From the NCBI GenBank assembly GCA_015680685.1, contig MNCI01029130.1, positions 22,058-86,057 on the forward strand: a stretch of 64,000 nt of DNA, given 5' to 3'. Source of the stretch: Gnetum montanum. Lineage: Eukaryota > Streptophyta > Gnetopsida > Gnetales > Gnetaceae. Numbering within the stretch: the first letter of the stretch is position 1; every line of letters starts with the position of its first letter. The notes under the pieces are model-generated. The model saw only the letters and a program-made list of their open reading frames with translations. It made no database searches and was not told where the DNA came from. Made by a program: the position numbers and the translations under genes. Shown here in pieces: positions 35,101 to 47,030 of the stretch.

Positions 35101-37430
35101 TAGTTTGAAAGAATGGTCTTTTATGAGATCATGGATCCAAATCACTCAGCTGAGGAGCCAACTGTAAGTTAACAACTCTAGTAGCATTACATTGTTGTGG
35201 GCTAGCTAGAAGCTCACCTTGCATGAATGGAGCATGTGATAATTTGGTTGATGGTGGAGAAGCATTTGTTGAAGGATGAGAAGGATGATAGGGATATGGG
35301 GTTCCCACTCTAGTTGATGGAGAATGAGTTCTGTAATACTCTAGAGGCTAGTAGTGATACTGAAAAGAAGCATAAATAGAAGAGTTACACAAAGATAATG
35401 GTTGTTGAACATAGTATCCATATGGATCTGGCTACCTATAAGGGTACTACTGCCTTGGTGGTAGCATCCTCCATGACTATGGGTGTTGCCACTACTGATA
35501 TTGTTCATATAGTTGTGGTGGAGTTCCACTTGGATAATAAGACTATTGTTATTGGTGGAACTACCTTGGGTTGCCTTGAGGATAAGGCAACCTTTTGGAT
35601 GCTTGCCTTCATGCTAGTTTAGTATTCAAAGCATATACCCTAGATTCCTATAAGTTTAACACAACATGGCAATATCCCTTGGGATGTTCATATTGGTAGG
35701 TGTTACACCTACCATTGTTATTTGATTCTAACTACACAACCTTTTCTACTACTGTAGCCTTGCCCTTACCCCTTTTTTAAGGTACATTCAACTTCTTTCC
35801 TTCTTCTATAATCATGATCACTACCTCTTTCTTTGGATTCTTTTGCAATTTTTAGAGTAGTTTGAAATTTTTCATCCAAAGCTTCCCATATTTTTTCAAC
35901 CTTAGTTGAAATTTTAGATATCAAATTCTTAATCAGTAAGGCTTTTTTGCTACACCATCTCATCAAGTGGTGCTTCCTCCTCATTGTCAGAGAATCAAAC
36001 CTCCATTTTTCTGATTGAAGGATCTTGATTATACTTCGTAGTACTTTCTTATTTTCTCAAATAATCTTATTCTTTTGCAACCTTTTCAATCAACCCTTGA
36101 ATCTAATGGACTCTTAGTTTTGATAGTCTTTCTTGGGCATAGACCCTAAGAGTTCTTCTCATTTCTGATCGAAGCCCATCTATGATATGGTGAAGCTGCT
36201 CCCATGGCTAGGACATTTGTGCAAAATAGAATAATACTTGTCCATGGCATCATCCAAGGATTTATGTGTCCCTTGTTTCCAACCTTGGATTTTTCTTCAT
36301 AGGTTTAACACTCTAAAGTACATCTAATACTTATCATTAAATAGTTCTAGCATTGTACTCCATCAATAGACTAATTCTAGTTCCAGACACTAGTACTAGC
36401 TTTTTGCTTCCTTGATGAGTATTCTATGGAATAGCTTGAGCATTTGCTAATCATTTTCAATATTTTTTAAGGCACAGGCATCAAGAAATGCTTCTTAATG
36501 CATGTACGGATCTAAGTTATATTCCCCTCAAATCTAGGGATATTATTCATGTCTAGCCTTTTGATTTAGCTATCTTTTACATGCCTACTAGGAATTTTGA
36601 TAGCCTCTATGATGTTGAGCATATTTCAAGTGGCAAGAAAAGGTTCATCGTCATGATCTCAATGATGCCTATGATGTCCTATGTCACCCCTTCATTCATG
36701 ACAATCTCTGTGAATATCATGGTTATCGCACCATCTGTAGTTCTGCTCATATTTGGAGGAGGAAGTTGAAGTGGATGAAGAGGACAAAGAAGGAGGAGGA
36801 CTACCACCATCATGATGTTTGCCAATTCCCCTTAATTTCTCATAGTCACAATCTATAGTGTGATCGTCATTATGCTTGTTTGAGTTCTCACTTTGACTCC
36901 CTTTTTTAGAGCGCCCATGATTATGGAACTCACTATTACCAAAAACCATATTGTTGATCACTAATTTAAGATATGAGTTCAGCTCCCCTTCACTAGAGTC
37001 CAAAGGTGGAGAGTCTACATGTTGAGAACCCTTAGAAAGAGGTTCCTCATTATTCTTTTGATCTAGTAGGAATAAGGAATTCGTGAACCATTTTTCCTTC
37101 ATAGCTTCATGACACTTTTCCTGTTGTCGATCTCATTTGCATTGTGTTTCAATGGGAAAATAGTCCAAAATTCATGATCTTTGACAATGTACTCTCTATG
37201 AAGCTACTTGATGCCCAACCTTGTAAGGTTTTAGAGTAGCATCTTGGAAATAGATTCGTCATTTTGCAATACAACATTTCCCTTCATGTCTTGCCATCAC
37301 ATTTATTCATCCTTATGGATGAGATAAGTAAAATTGGACGCAAACTCATTAGGATGAATGTACATCACTCTACATTCTTATGGTATAGTTGACTTAGAAC
37401 CATCTCACCTATGAGATGAAGAAGACAGTT
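35101..37430 (-). pseudogene. Gag of element C
   Basis: On the - strand: N-terminus near 37430, where the ATG of B is replaced by ACTG; a Ser/Asn-rich part with NNEEPLSKGSQHVDSPPLDS at 37000-37060; a serine-rich stretch near 36790; the capsid region around 36600-36200, heavily decayed; a charged region at 35766-35984; and a zinc knuckle remnant at 35660-35710 (YQYEHPKGYC, with a Cys lost). The Pro/His-rich tail at 35341-35529 is shared with A. Multiple stops make it a pseudogene. Confidence 0.82.
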
Positions 37431-37582
37431 TTCTTAGAAAAAATTTCATCGTGTAGTTGTAGTATAGTTTTGATTAATTGTTATATATATATTTTTTCAA
37501 ATGATTATGACCTTAGGATTTGATCCAATGATCCTAAATAATATTCACAAAGTCCTAGATAGTGCATGTATCAAACTACAAG

Positions 37583-37600
37583 TCTTTGGCAACGATGCCA
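37583..37600 (-). other. Primer-binding site of element C, decayed
   Basis: The + strand reads TCTTTGGCAACGATGCCA; 13 of 18 bases agree with the complement of the tRNA-Asp-type site, and all five differences are transitions. Confidence 0.87.
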
Positions 37601-37601
37601 A

Positions 37602-38490
37602 TGATGAGGTGTGAGTAGACCCTACATCCAACCATATGAATCACTAAGTGTTCACGTAAGATTCAGTCGAATTCCATGGACTTATAGCCTTCTAAGCACA
37701 CTAGTCTCTAGGAAGTGACACTAACCACTGGAATTGTTGTCTTTCTAATTTCACTTGTGAAATCCAAAGTTATGGTTAAGTGCAACTACGACATATGATT
37801 TTTATCTTTTTTACATTTTATGTTTTAATTCATCTAAGGATAAAGAATAATGAATAAAATAACATAATTAAATTGCTAATTTAATTTAACTAGCTACACC
37901 TAACTAATCCTACCATAAGCATCTATTCCCGCTTGTTGTACACATCTTGAACATGCTTAATTCTACTGGGTTACTAAACATTAAGCATTACTGGGATTAC
38001 CAAGCACCAAGCATATGCTCAAAGTGATTGTACTTATGTGCTTAAATTACTTAATATAGCTTAATTTATCCTAATTAATTATTTAATTACTTAAAGCATT
38101 AAAGGACATTGGATAAAATATTAGAAGCAAAAATAAATAATTAATCTATTTTTAAAGCACTACAAGGTTTATCAAAAAGCTCATGTTTATTGCTGTGCAC
38201 ACTGCTGTGCTCAAGTACAACAATGATTGAATAAAGATCTGTATACTCTTGACTCCTACCGCTAACACTTCGAAAAATATTCTAACTTTCAAATGACAAA
38301 AGTGCAGGAACTCCACTACAACTATGACAATACATGCCATAAATATGATGGGAAAACACATATTTATAGGTGAAAATAGACACTATGTCGATGGGACCAC
38401 ATCAACACATGAAATCATGCATTGACAGGGCCTAGTTGATAGGTCCTAATTACCAGGGCCTAATTGATGTAGCCAATTTACGATTCATCA
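37602..38490 (-). repeat. Element C 5' LTR
   Basis: 889 bases from TGATGAGGTG (37602) to CGATTCATCA (38490), homologous to 9935-10851. The PBS lies at its left. Confidence 0.92.
38361..38369 (-). promoter_or_regulatory. TATA box of element C 5' LTR
   Basis: CTATAAATA on the - strand, about 122 bases from the LTR start. Confidence 0.6.
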
Positions 38491-38495
38491 CAAGA
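38491..38495. other. Target-site duplication of element C, right
   Basis: CAAGA; compare CATGA at 9930-9934. Confidence 0.6.
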
Positions 38496-38509
38496 GTAGA
38501 GCACAAGGA

Positions 38510-38830
38510 TTCCATGAGTTGTGGTGATGAATAATAACAAGAAGTTTGAATTACTAGATATCATGTATCAACCATGCATTTGGTGGTCAACCACAAGCAC
38601 ACTACTAGTTGTGGTGATAAACTATGAGTTTACCATGAGTCATGGTAAATTTACCTTATTTTAAATGTTGACCCATGAGGAAACCATGAGTTGTAGTTAT
38701 AATTTTGAGTTAACCACAAGGAAACTAGGATTTGTGGTTAACCCCACAAGTTGACCACAAGTCATGGTAATGTTATGAAACTTAACCATAACTGAACCAT
38801 GGTTTGTGGTCTGTAAAACCTAGAAACTAA
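38510..38830. repeat. Palindromic ACCATGAGTYATGGT repeat cluster, middle part
   Basis: At least eight imperfect copies of CCATGAGTTGTGGT, ACCATGAGTCATGGT, CCACAAGTCATGGT and similar motifs occur on both strands, spaced some 25-50 bases apart. The cluster continues 9835-9934, from which element C separates it, and resembles 41200-41615. Confidence 0.75.
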
Positions 38831-39463
38831 AATAAGGTGAGTCATGACTAACTTTTTGGTCAAATAAGCTTATAATTCCATTCCTAGACAATGAGTCATA
38901 GTCAAAGTAATTTATATAAATATCTTTAAAATTACAAGTCATAATTTGATGAACTTTATGTGCATTTATTTGTCTTGATCTTATTTACTATCTAGAATTC
39001 TAAGATTTATCGTGCAATGTCTTGAATTGCTATAGAGGCTAAAGAATACTATGATGACTTCTCAATTTCAATCCCGGCAATAGAAAACTTGTAAGTTGAT
39101 GAAGAGCTGATGAGAATAATCATGGAATATGGAATTGCAATAGATGTTTCATAGTTTTGAAATGATATGAAGATGAGAGAGTTGCTAAATTAAGTGATAA
39201 TTGCTAAATATAGGAGGGATTAATATGGATTCGATAGAAATTTAGTGGAATGTGAACAATTCTAAGTGAAATGGGGAAACTTAGATGTAGAAATTTGTGC
39301 AAAAATTTTATTACATTGAAAATCAATCTTTACATAATCATATGATCTTTGACTTTATACAAAAATAATGAAACCATGATAGGAATCATTGAAGAGATAA
39401 ACCCACTAAATACAATGAGGAAATAACTTAATAAATTGAAGACATTGGACTAAAAAATATAAC
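38831..39463. other. AT-rich stretch, possible copia 3' LTR
   Basis: No gene is visible. If the TGTTATA at the copia 3' end (complement of 39458-39464) is an LTR start, some of this stretch would be LTR, but its far end was not found. Confidence 0.35.
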
Positions 39464-41060
39464 ATCCACCTATCGATCTAAAATAATTAAATAAAGATGT
39501 TTTCTTTTGTTTTTATCTTCTTTTAAGTCATAATTAAGTGCATCTTTGAATTTAATGTTTTCTTGTATATCACACTAGTGTGAATAGTTCTTCCTTTAGG
39601 GTGAGATGCAAGAGTTGATTCTTGTTCTTTGATCTTCAAAATTCCAATGAGTTTGTTGAGGTGTTCAGTCTTGTGTAGAAGAAAATATTTTGTTAGCATA
39701 TCTACATGATGATCTTTTATGTCAACGTGAATGAGTTTAACATTTTCCTCATTTACTTATTACTTTATGACATCATATATTTTTATGTGTTTTGACTTCT
39801 TGTGATGCACATGTTCATTTCACAATTAAATGGTAGCTACGTTATTATAAAATAATATAATTGGAAGACCAAATTGGAATCTTGAGTGAGTCATAAGAGT
39901 CTTGAGCTAAAGTATGTGTTGGATACACTCAACCATGGCTATGAATTTAACTTCACAAGTTTAGGGACTAATATAAGTTATTTTCTTTGACTTCCAATAT
40001 ATTGGATTATTCCCATGAAGTATTATACTTCTTGATATTGACTCTATATAATTATGGTCTCCACCTTAATTAACATATAAATATGCATGACAATCACTAT
40101 TTTCTTTTATGTAGATAATGCCATGATCCATTGTGCTCTTAAGATATTTCAAAACATTCATAAGTGCATTGTGGTGGCTCTAGCTTAGTTGCATAAATCG
40201 TGATAAATAAGAAGTTACAAACTCAAGATCTAGTCTTGTGTGATAGAGAAATCTAAGAGCACTAATTATACTTCTATATTGTGTTGCATCAAGAAGATTT
40301 TTGTTGTCCTTGTAATCAAGTTTTATGTTGTAAGGAAGAGGAGTTTTGGTGGCTTTTTGTTTCTTGCTAATTTTGTATTTTTTTAGCATGGAGGTACCAT
40401 ATTTGACTTGATTAAATATAATCCCATCCTTATCTTGATCAACTTGTATTCTAAGAAAATATTTCAGTTTCACTAAGCCTTTTATTTCAACTTCACTCTT
40501 CATATCATCCTTGAATTCTTCTATTACTTATTTGAAGCTATGAAAACAAGGTCATCTACATAAAGAGAGATGATGATGAAGTCATTATTATCATGTTTGA
40601 GGTATATAGTTAGTTTGAACGTACAAGATGAACATCATTTTCTTAGTAAGTAGTCATTGATTCTTCAAAACCATGCTCTTGGAACTTACTTTAATCCATA
40701 CAAGGCTTTATTTAGTTTGCATAACTTGTCTTCTTTTCCATTAATAACATACCCTTTATGTTGATAAACATAGAATTTCTCATTAATATTTCTATTAATA
40801 TATGTTAACTTAACATCCATTTGGTGGAGTTTGAGACTATGATAAGCAAATATAGAATGGATAAATTTGACTATTTCAAACCTTAGTACTAGAGCAAATA
40901 TCTCCTCATAGTCTATGTGTTTCTTTCATTTAAAACCTCTAGCCTTAATTCTTGCTATGAGTTTGATAGTTTTAGCTATTAAGAAGTCATTAAAGATCAA
41001 AAAATAAGTTTAGCTAAAAATTTAGTTTGAATCTTCAAGTGATATAAAAGACCTTCAATA
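39464..41060 (-). pseudogene. Ty1/copia reverse transcriptase and RNase H remnant
   Basis: On the - strand, from 41000 down: KKHIDYEEIFALVLRFE, QMDVKLTYINRNINEKFYVY, EDKLCKLNKALYGLK and then the catalytic box YVDD, intact at 40551-40562. The 107-codon open piece at 40180-40503 (LKYFLRIQVDQ, LPYNIKLDY, LSRFMQLS) follows, and VKLIHVDIKDHHVDMLTKYF near 39650-39720 is the RNase H end. After the last codons, GGTGGA then TGTTATA (complement of 39458-39470) could be a polypurine tract and LTR start. Integrase, protease and gag are missing: the element is truncated at about 41.1 kb. Confidence 0.88.
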
Positions 41061-41199
41061 TCAGCCATTTTGGTTGTTTTTGCTATAGCTCAAGCATCGA
41101 TTATTTTCTCTACTAGGTTCAATGAGTCGATGCTCCCTTGTAACATCATTTTATGGTTGATTTTAGCATTCCTTCTACATCATAAGTTTACCATTACTG

Positions 41200-41615
41200 G
41201 TGGTATCCTTAGGGATACACCATGATCCCACCATGAGATGTGGTATTATAGACAAAGCAAAAGCCACTATTTCTACTTATTACAACTTCAATATGAGTTG
41301 TGGTATTACAACATGGTTCCACCATGACTTGTGGTCTTGAAAAAGTTATTGAAAATGATAGATATATAAGTTTAATACCTTTTGTATAAACCACCACTTG
41401 ACCATGACTTATGGTTGGGACAACCATGATCACACCATGACTTGTGGTCTCCTTCCATGAGTGCTCCATGATTCATGATCATTATCCTTAGTTTTTGAAC
41501 ATACCATGACCTATGATCCCAATCCATGAGTAGACCATGATCTTGTAATACCATGATTCCATTAGTACTTGTGCTCTTAGTCATGGTCAATTTTTTGGCC
41601 AAATTTTGAGCACAG
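41200..41615. repeat. Palindromic ACCATGACTTGTGGT repeat cluster, right part
   Basis: About ten imperfect copies of ACCATGACTTGTGGT-like motifs (for example CACCATGACTTGTGGT near 41433 and CCACCATGAGATGTGG near 41228) are spaced 20-45 bases apart. The - strand frames through it at 41209-41629 are by-products of the repeat and rich in Met, Ser, Trp and Gly. Confidence 0.78.
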
Positions 41616-41639
41616 AAAAAGATCATCAAATAGAAAAAA

Positions 41640-43687
41640 GGGATATTATTTCACTACCACCTTTGACGTGGTGGTGCACTCCATGTTGTCTTCTACTACT
41701 CTTCTTCATTCCACTTATTTTTTTATAGGATTTGTACTTTTTTCATTTGGTTTTTCCAATTTTTTAAAAATAAGATTAGGGTTTGTTCTTTTATTGTTAT
41801 CCATTTGCAATGAGAAATGTAGTGCTTATCCTTGATTTTCAATTGTGTTAAGCATCATGGTGATTGTTGTAGTGCATATAATGTTTTCCAATAGGTGGAT
41901 ATTGAAAAATTAAGTTGATTGAACAACATTAAATGTGATTTTATTTTGCAATTTCAATAAATTAAAATTTTCCTCATTTTATAAGAGTAAACTTTGTTTT
42001 TTTCATCCTTATTATGAACTAAGACTATTTACTCTTTTTAGGAGAATGCTAAAACAAGCACTAACAAGTAATTAATTGATGAATTGACTATTACAATTCT
42101 AGTAATTTTGTTCTACTAAATTTTGTACATGAAGTTGGAGATAGAAACAACATAAACATTTTGTTGAAAGAACTAAGAAAATGACAATTTCTCTTCTTAT
42201 TGTATCTCCATGAATAGTAACATCCCAAAATATCTCATTTTTAGAGGAACAATTGCTTAATCACTTGAGAAAAAAAAATCAAATTACTAGCATAAGTGAA
42301 ATAAGATTGAATTGTAAGATCTAATGTTATTGCTTATACTCTCTATCAGTTAAAATTTTGTAGAGGAAGCATTCTCTTAATTGTCACTTTCATGAAAGAA
42401 ATTGATACATATACAATTCAATAAAGTATCTCTATAAAGCTAGAAATTGAGACTACAATCTCTAAAATTGTCCAATAACATTACTTCATTTAGTATTTTA
42501 TTTTTGATATATTATACATCTTACTAGTAAGTTATCTCCAATTCTATTATTTAATTATTGATAGTTGATTGTTCATAAATTTTAGTGGCTTTCTCACTCA
42601 GTTTTATGATTCATGAGGTATAACTAGCACCAAATATGATTTATGAAACAAGTTCTAATTCCATTTTGTGTGTTTGCATGATGTTGAATAGTTATGATAT
42701 GTTAGAGAAAATGTTTAAGTCTTAGAACATTCTCTGATTATGTTATATATAATGCAACATAACTGCAAAAGGTTATCAACCTATTTAAATTTTCTTTTAT
42801 ATTGGTTGCTATTATTTAAGTTTTATACAATCATGGATCTTATAAAAATCATGGAAACTAGTACAAGGAATCTTTCACATGAATACATGTTGTTCTTATA
42901 ACAAAATAGAATTTGTTACAAAATTATTGAAATTCATTTGTTAATTAAGGTTTTTTAGTCTATTTTGTTTTAGATTTGATATAGTTTTATGTTTTTTAGC
43001 TATTACCATTATGTGTAAATGTAATCTTAAAAAATTTTTGGAGTCATAAGAAATGTTTTCTCTTTCTTAGAAACTAAAGAAAATGGTAATCTATCAATGG
43101 ATGATAATGGAATCATGTTACAATAATAATAGTACTTTACAAGTTATCATATATGTGTAGAATTTCACCTCTAATGCATATGATATTGTAGATGTTGTAC
43201 AAGTTTCATGTGGTAAAGAGCAAGCTATCAAGAAATGAAGGTGAAAAAAAATTAAAATTACCTAATTTAGTATGTCCAAAAATTTGATAAGAAAGAGAAT
43301 ATCATAAATTATTTTCCTAAGGTATTGTTTCTCTTCAGATTTATACAATTGTTTCTAGTGAAAACATCCAAAGCCAAAATTTTTAATAATGTACTTTTAC
43401 GCATGTGGGAATGGGGTAATAATATTGATGTTCCATTTAAGATCCTGATGATAATCATGTTTGAGATCAAAAGAAAAACAAGGTCATGGTAGCTACATGA
43501 TACAAAAGAGTCTCTTAGTTTTCTAATTATTATGAAAAAATTATTATACAAAAAATTGTATATGATTTCTAGCTAGCTTCAAGAAATAGTAAAGTTGAAT
43601 CTAAAAAGCATTTTGAAGAGTACATCAATATCAAAGAGAGATGAGACATCATGTTTTTTGAAAGATGATGATAGATAGTCTCTATAG
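41640..43687. other. AT-rich stretch with nothing recognised
   Basis: No LTR, domain, RNA gene or repeat was identified on either strand. Composition is strongly AT-rich and the frames are short. Confidence 0.5.
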
Positions 43688-44059
43688 GATGTGTGCCAAC
43701 ATGAAAAAGGCCATCACCAATATATCGCTAATAAGTTGGAAAATGTGATTGACATATTGAACAATTATTGCCAAAACAATGCAATACTATGGAATGCTAT
43801 GAAGGAGTTCAAGTCAAATAATTACCATTTGTTAGAAGAAAACAATCAATTGAAGGCTAAAATATAGAATTTTCTTATTGAAGAGAAAATTTGCATTCAA
43901 AAGCTAATTCAATAGAATAATAAATTGGGCAATCAAATTATCAGGCTAAGTAAGGAAATTAGCTTATTAGAAAATGTAGTAGTAGTTGACAATGATGGAT
44001 GCAAGGATATTTACCCTACACAATTAACATTATCAAAGGATTTTACAATGGCATTATAG
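43688..44059 (+). pseudogene. Coiled-coil protein fragment
   Basis: One + strand frame runs 124 codons to a stop at 44057-44059 with two internal TAG codons. It is rich in N, E, K, L and I with heptad-like spacing (LLEENNQLKAKI, NKLGNQIIRLSKEISLLEN). It was probably coding once. No family is recognised. It could belong with the fragment at 44921-45110 as part of one transposon-captured gene. Confidence 0.45.
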
Positions 44060-44920
44060 TTTTCACATTTTCTATTTTTTTATTGTTTTTTAGGATTGTA
44101 AATCTTCCCCTTATGATCTATATTATATATGTTTCTAATAAATTTTTCTGATCTCTCAATACTTAAGACTACAAGAAGATTATTTGTTTTAGTTAAATGA
44201 GACAACAAACAACAATTGATCCAATAGAAGTATTGTATGAATATAGAAATAAATAAAAAATTATTTTTTATCTATAATATATTCTAATAATATGAACATG
44301 CTGTTTTTGGTGCATGTTATTTTTTTGTCACATGTTATTCCAATGATATTATTGTCTCTAGAATTAGTGAAAATGATCTTGATTGATATGATGACTCATT
44401 TTTTTTATCAAAATTCCCTTATGTAGTTGATACCACCTATGTAGACTACAACACCCCACTTAATCAATCATATGGAAAAATTAGTAAAGTGATGTAACTG
44501 CCTCCCATTGACATGCTTGATAATAAATAGCTTTTGAGAAAATCATTTGGCCTACTCTACATCAAGATGGATGAAAATAATGAATTGATGATGATATAAG
44601 TGATGTGTACATCATGTACTTTAATGAACTTTAGAACTCCATCTATGTCTATGAAGCATATGCCAATCCAAAATGTTTCATTTCCAACAGTATGTTTCAA
44701 GCCTATGCAAAGTTCTTTTAGAGTTAGAGGCAGATGGGTAAGAAGAACTACTAGAGAAATAAAATAGAAAAAGTTATAAAAGGACATGTTGCAATATTAA
44801 AAGTGGTACATTAGTTGAAGAAGAGCTTATGATTTGGTGGTAGAAAAGAATTTGATAAAATAGGTTAAAGTAGCAACTTATTGGAAAGAGTTTCTTCAAT
44901 CTAGATAATCATTGTTTTGC

Positions 44921-45110
44921 CATATTTTCAATATCGATGGATATTGGGTGCTTGTTATAGTAGACATAGCTACCAAAAAAACATGCATGTACAATTCTCT
45001 AACTTCTTTGTAACATGTTGTTGCTATTCAAAATTTGATATTAAAAGTGGTTAATTATTTATTTGAAGATAATTTTGTATTGGGTAAAAGCATATTGGAG
45101 ATGAAGGAAA
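44921..45110 (+). pseudogene. Possible Ulp1-like (C48) cysteine protease fragment
   Basis: The + strand frame reads DGYWVLVIVDIATKKTCMYN and then SLTSL. This resembles the HWVLVVVD...YDSL block of the Ulp1/SENP family around the catalytic His, which here would be Tyr. One stop follows. Plant transposons of the MULE group often carry such domains. The evidence is one short block, so the call is tentative. Confidence 0.4.
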
Positions 45111-45147
45111 GGAAAAAGAAGTTATCTTCAAAATGGAGTATAATGGA

Positions 45148-45402
45148 TGATGAGTGGTGAGTGTTCCCTATGCCCAATTATACAAATCACAAGCATGTAT
45201 GTTATTCTGAGTCTCTCATACAGATACTAATAAATTTTTAAGATAAAATAAATAATAATGCAAAAATTGAAAATACATAGAGTCACCTTGGGGAAAACCT
45301 TGAATGTGAAAAATTCCAACATAAATTGGTTTTTAAACTATTAGTAGCAGCACAGCTTCAAAATTAAAGCACAAAGAGAATTAATGAATACAATGTGAAN
45401 TA
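45148..45402 (-). repeat. Short LTR fragment of the A/B/C type with polypurine tract
   Basis: The left end, TGATGAGTGGTGAG then CCCTATGCCCAA, matches the end of the element C 3' LTR at 9935. At the right, TATACCCCCCATAA (45401-45414) resembles the complement of the family polypurine tract. Only about 255 bases lie between, so most of the LTR is deleted or this is a shorter relative. Position 45400 is N. Confidence 0.5.
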
Positions 45403-45448
45403 TACCCCCCATAAAACCCATCAAAATACCATTTTTGGCATTGCAAAA

Positions 45449-45641
45449 NNNNNNNNNNNNNNNNNNNNNNNNNNNNNNNNNNNNNNNNNNNNNNNNNNNN
45501 NNNNNNNNNNNNNNNNNNNNNNNNNNNNNNNNNNNNNNNNNNNNNNNNNNNNNNNNNNNNNNNNNNNNNNNNNNNNNNNNNNNNNNNNNNNNNNNNNNNN
45601 NNNNNNNNNNNNNNNNNNNNNNNNNNNNNNNNNNNNNNNNN
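45449..45641. other. Assembly gap (193 N)
   Basis: Run of N; frames through it are not real. Confidence 0.99.
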
Positions 45642-47030
45642 AGAATGGAGGCCTCAACTAGTGTGGATGCATGGGGGTGGATCTTACCTAACCCCTCTAA
45701 ATGTGATAGCAATGTGGCAGCCAATTTGTTAGTCATTCATAGCCAATTTGCAATCCAAATCATGGCCAAAACCTTATAAAAAATAAACCTTGGCACCATT
45801 TCAGGGTTCCACACTTTTTGTAATTTCACACCATTGGCATTTTTCATAATTTAAGCATTTTAGAATACACGAGCTCTTGCTTCATAGTAGAAATGTAGCT
45901 TCTTGAGGCTTGATAGCATGGTACCTTCCTAGTAGAAACATAGCTTCTTAGGGATTGATAGCATGGAACTTCCTAGCCTTATTACTCCTATTACACCCTT
46001 TGGGATTTGTGAGCTTGGAGTGTCAACATTACCTCCTTGGGATCCCCAAATCTTAGTGTGGAGCATATTGATAGCCTCTATCCTTCACACATCCCAACCT
46101 TAGCTATGACCCAAGTTGTAGATTTGGAGTAGTAGCCAAGGAGGTTTGAAAACATCAAGAGTTGCTAAGCATCTAGATTATAGAGTAGATTCTATACTCT
46201 TCAATGGACTTGGAACCCCCACCCAAGTGGACCCGCCTTTGCTCTCCTATGGATACTTTTGTACACATTTTTGAACTCATTATTTGTTTAATTAATAAAT
46301 TTTATAGTTTCATTTTGTATGCAGTTTTGTGTTCATTTCAGGTTCCAGATCTACAAATTTTTTACATTTTTATACTGGCATTTTACACCCCATGAGTCCT
46401 TGGGTGATCTACTAGATCATCCAAGGTACTCTAAATCCCATCTTTTCTCAAAGGTCATGGGGATTTTGGGTTAAGGCTATTTGTGGCTAAGAATCCTTGG
46501 TTTTTTTTTCAGCTACTAAGATTTTCTATTGCAATAGTTTCTTGGTGCTAGAAGGAGGGCCTTTGCATATATTCTATGGACAAATTTATCTCTCTCATTT
46601 CCAATGTTGCCTAATCTTTGAAATTTTTTGATTTTTTCAATAAAAACTTTGAAATCCCCTTGAAAGCCAATGCTTCCCCTCATTCCCCCTATGATAGAAA
46701 CTCAAGTGTGGAAGTTCCAAGTGTTTGGGTGTTGATTTTTCACAACATTTGTTGTGAATTATCAAAGCAAATCTAGTGTTGATCATCCACATACCAATGT
46801 TCCATCTCTTGCTATAATTTTCACAAAAAAACCAACGTTGGTTTTGTTACCAATTAAAAATACTTTTTCCTTTTCCTTATTGAGGAATTTGGCAACTTGC
46901 TAAAAGCATTTTAAGAAAGTTGTAGGTTTTTATTTTGGCTGCCAAACTTGTGCTTCCCCACACCCCACACACCCCCGACCCCCACCACCCCCCTCCCCCC
47001 CACCACCACCTTCACCAACATTGGTTTTAG
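45642..47030. other. Non-coding region ahead of Tat gag, with short repeats
   Basis: It holds an approximately 48-base tandem pair at 45893-45985 (GTAGAAATGTAGCTTCTT, then GTAGAAACATAGCTTCTT, each followed by GATAGCATGG) and a C-rich low-complexity tract at 46957-47012. CTAGTGTGGATG at 45658 resembles the core of the tandem array at 57.6-61.2 kb. Probably part of the LTR or leader of the Tat-type element; its borders were not found. Confidence 0.5.

Larger units (their letters stand above)
9935..38490 (-). mobile_element. Element C, Athila-like Ty3/gypsy retrotransposon
   Basis: The element lies on the - strand with its 5' LTR at 37602-38490 and 3' LTR at 9935-10851. Order on the - strand: LTR, PBS (37583-37600), gag (to about 35100), protease, RT-RNase H (19380-20640), integrase (18010-19140), spacer, coiled-coil ORF (13686 to the N gap), polypurine tract, LTR. 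It is interrupted by element B within the protease and by unit D in the spacer. Without these it would be about 12.9 kb, close to the 13.3 kb of B. Integrase of the IDFMGP type, the tRNA-Asp primer and the NREI motif point to the Athila lineage. All genes carry stops. Confidence 0.88.

Noticed and set aside
9835-41615. CRISPR-like or phage-type arrays
   Set aside because: The repeats are imperfect, occur on both strands, have irregular spacing and lie in plant retrotransposon DNA. No cas-like gene exists.
41209-41629. Two - strand frames of 85-86 codons
   Set aside because: They are translations of the palindromic repeat cluster, and their repeated composition follows from the DNA motif.
45341-45779. 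Frames of 78-131 codons around 45.4-45.8 kb
   Set aside because: They run through the N gap 45449-45641 and have no recognisable real sequence.
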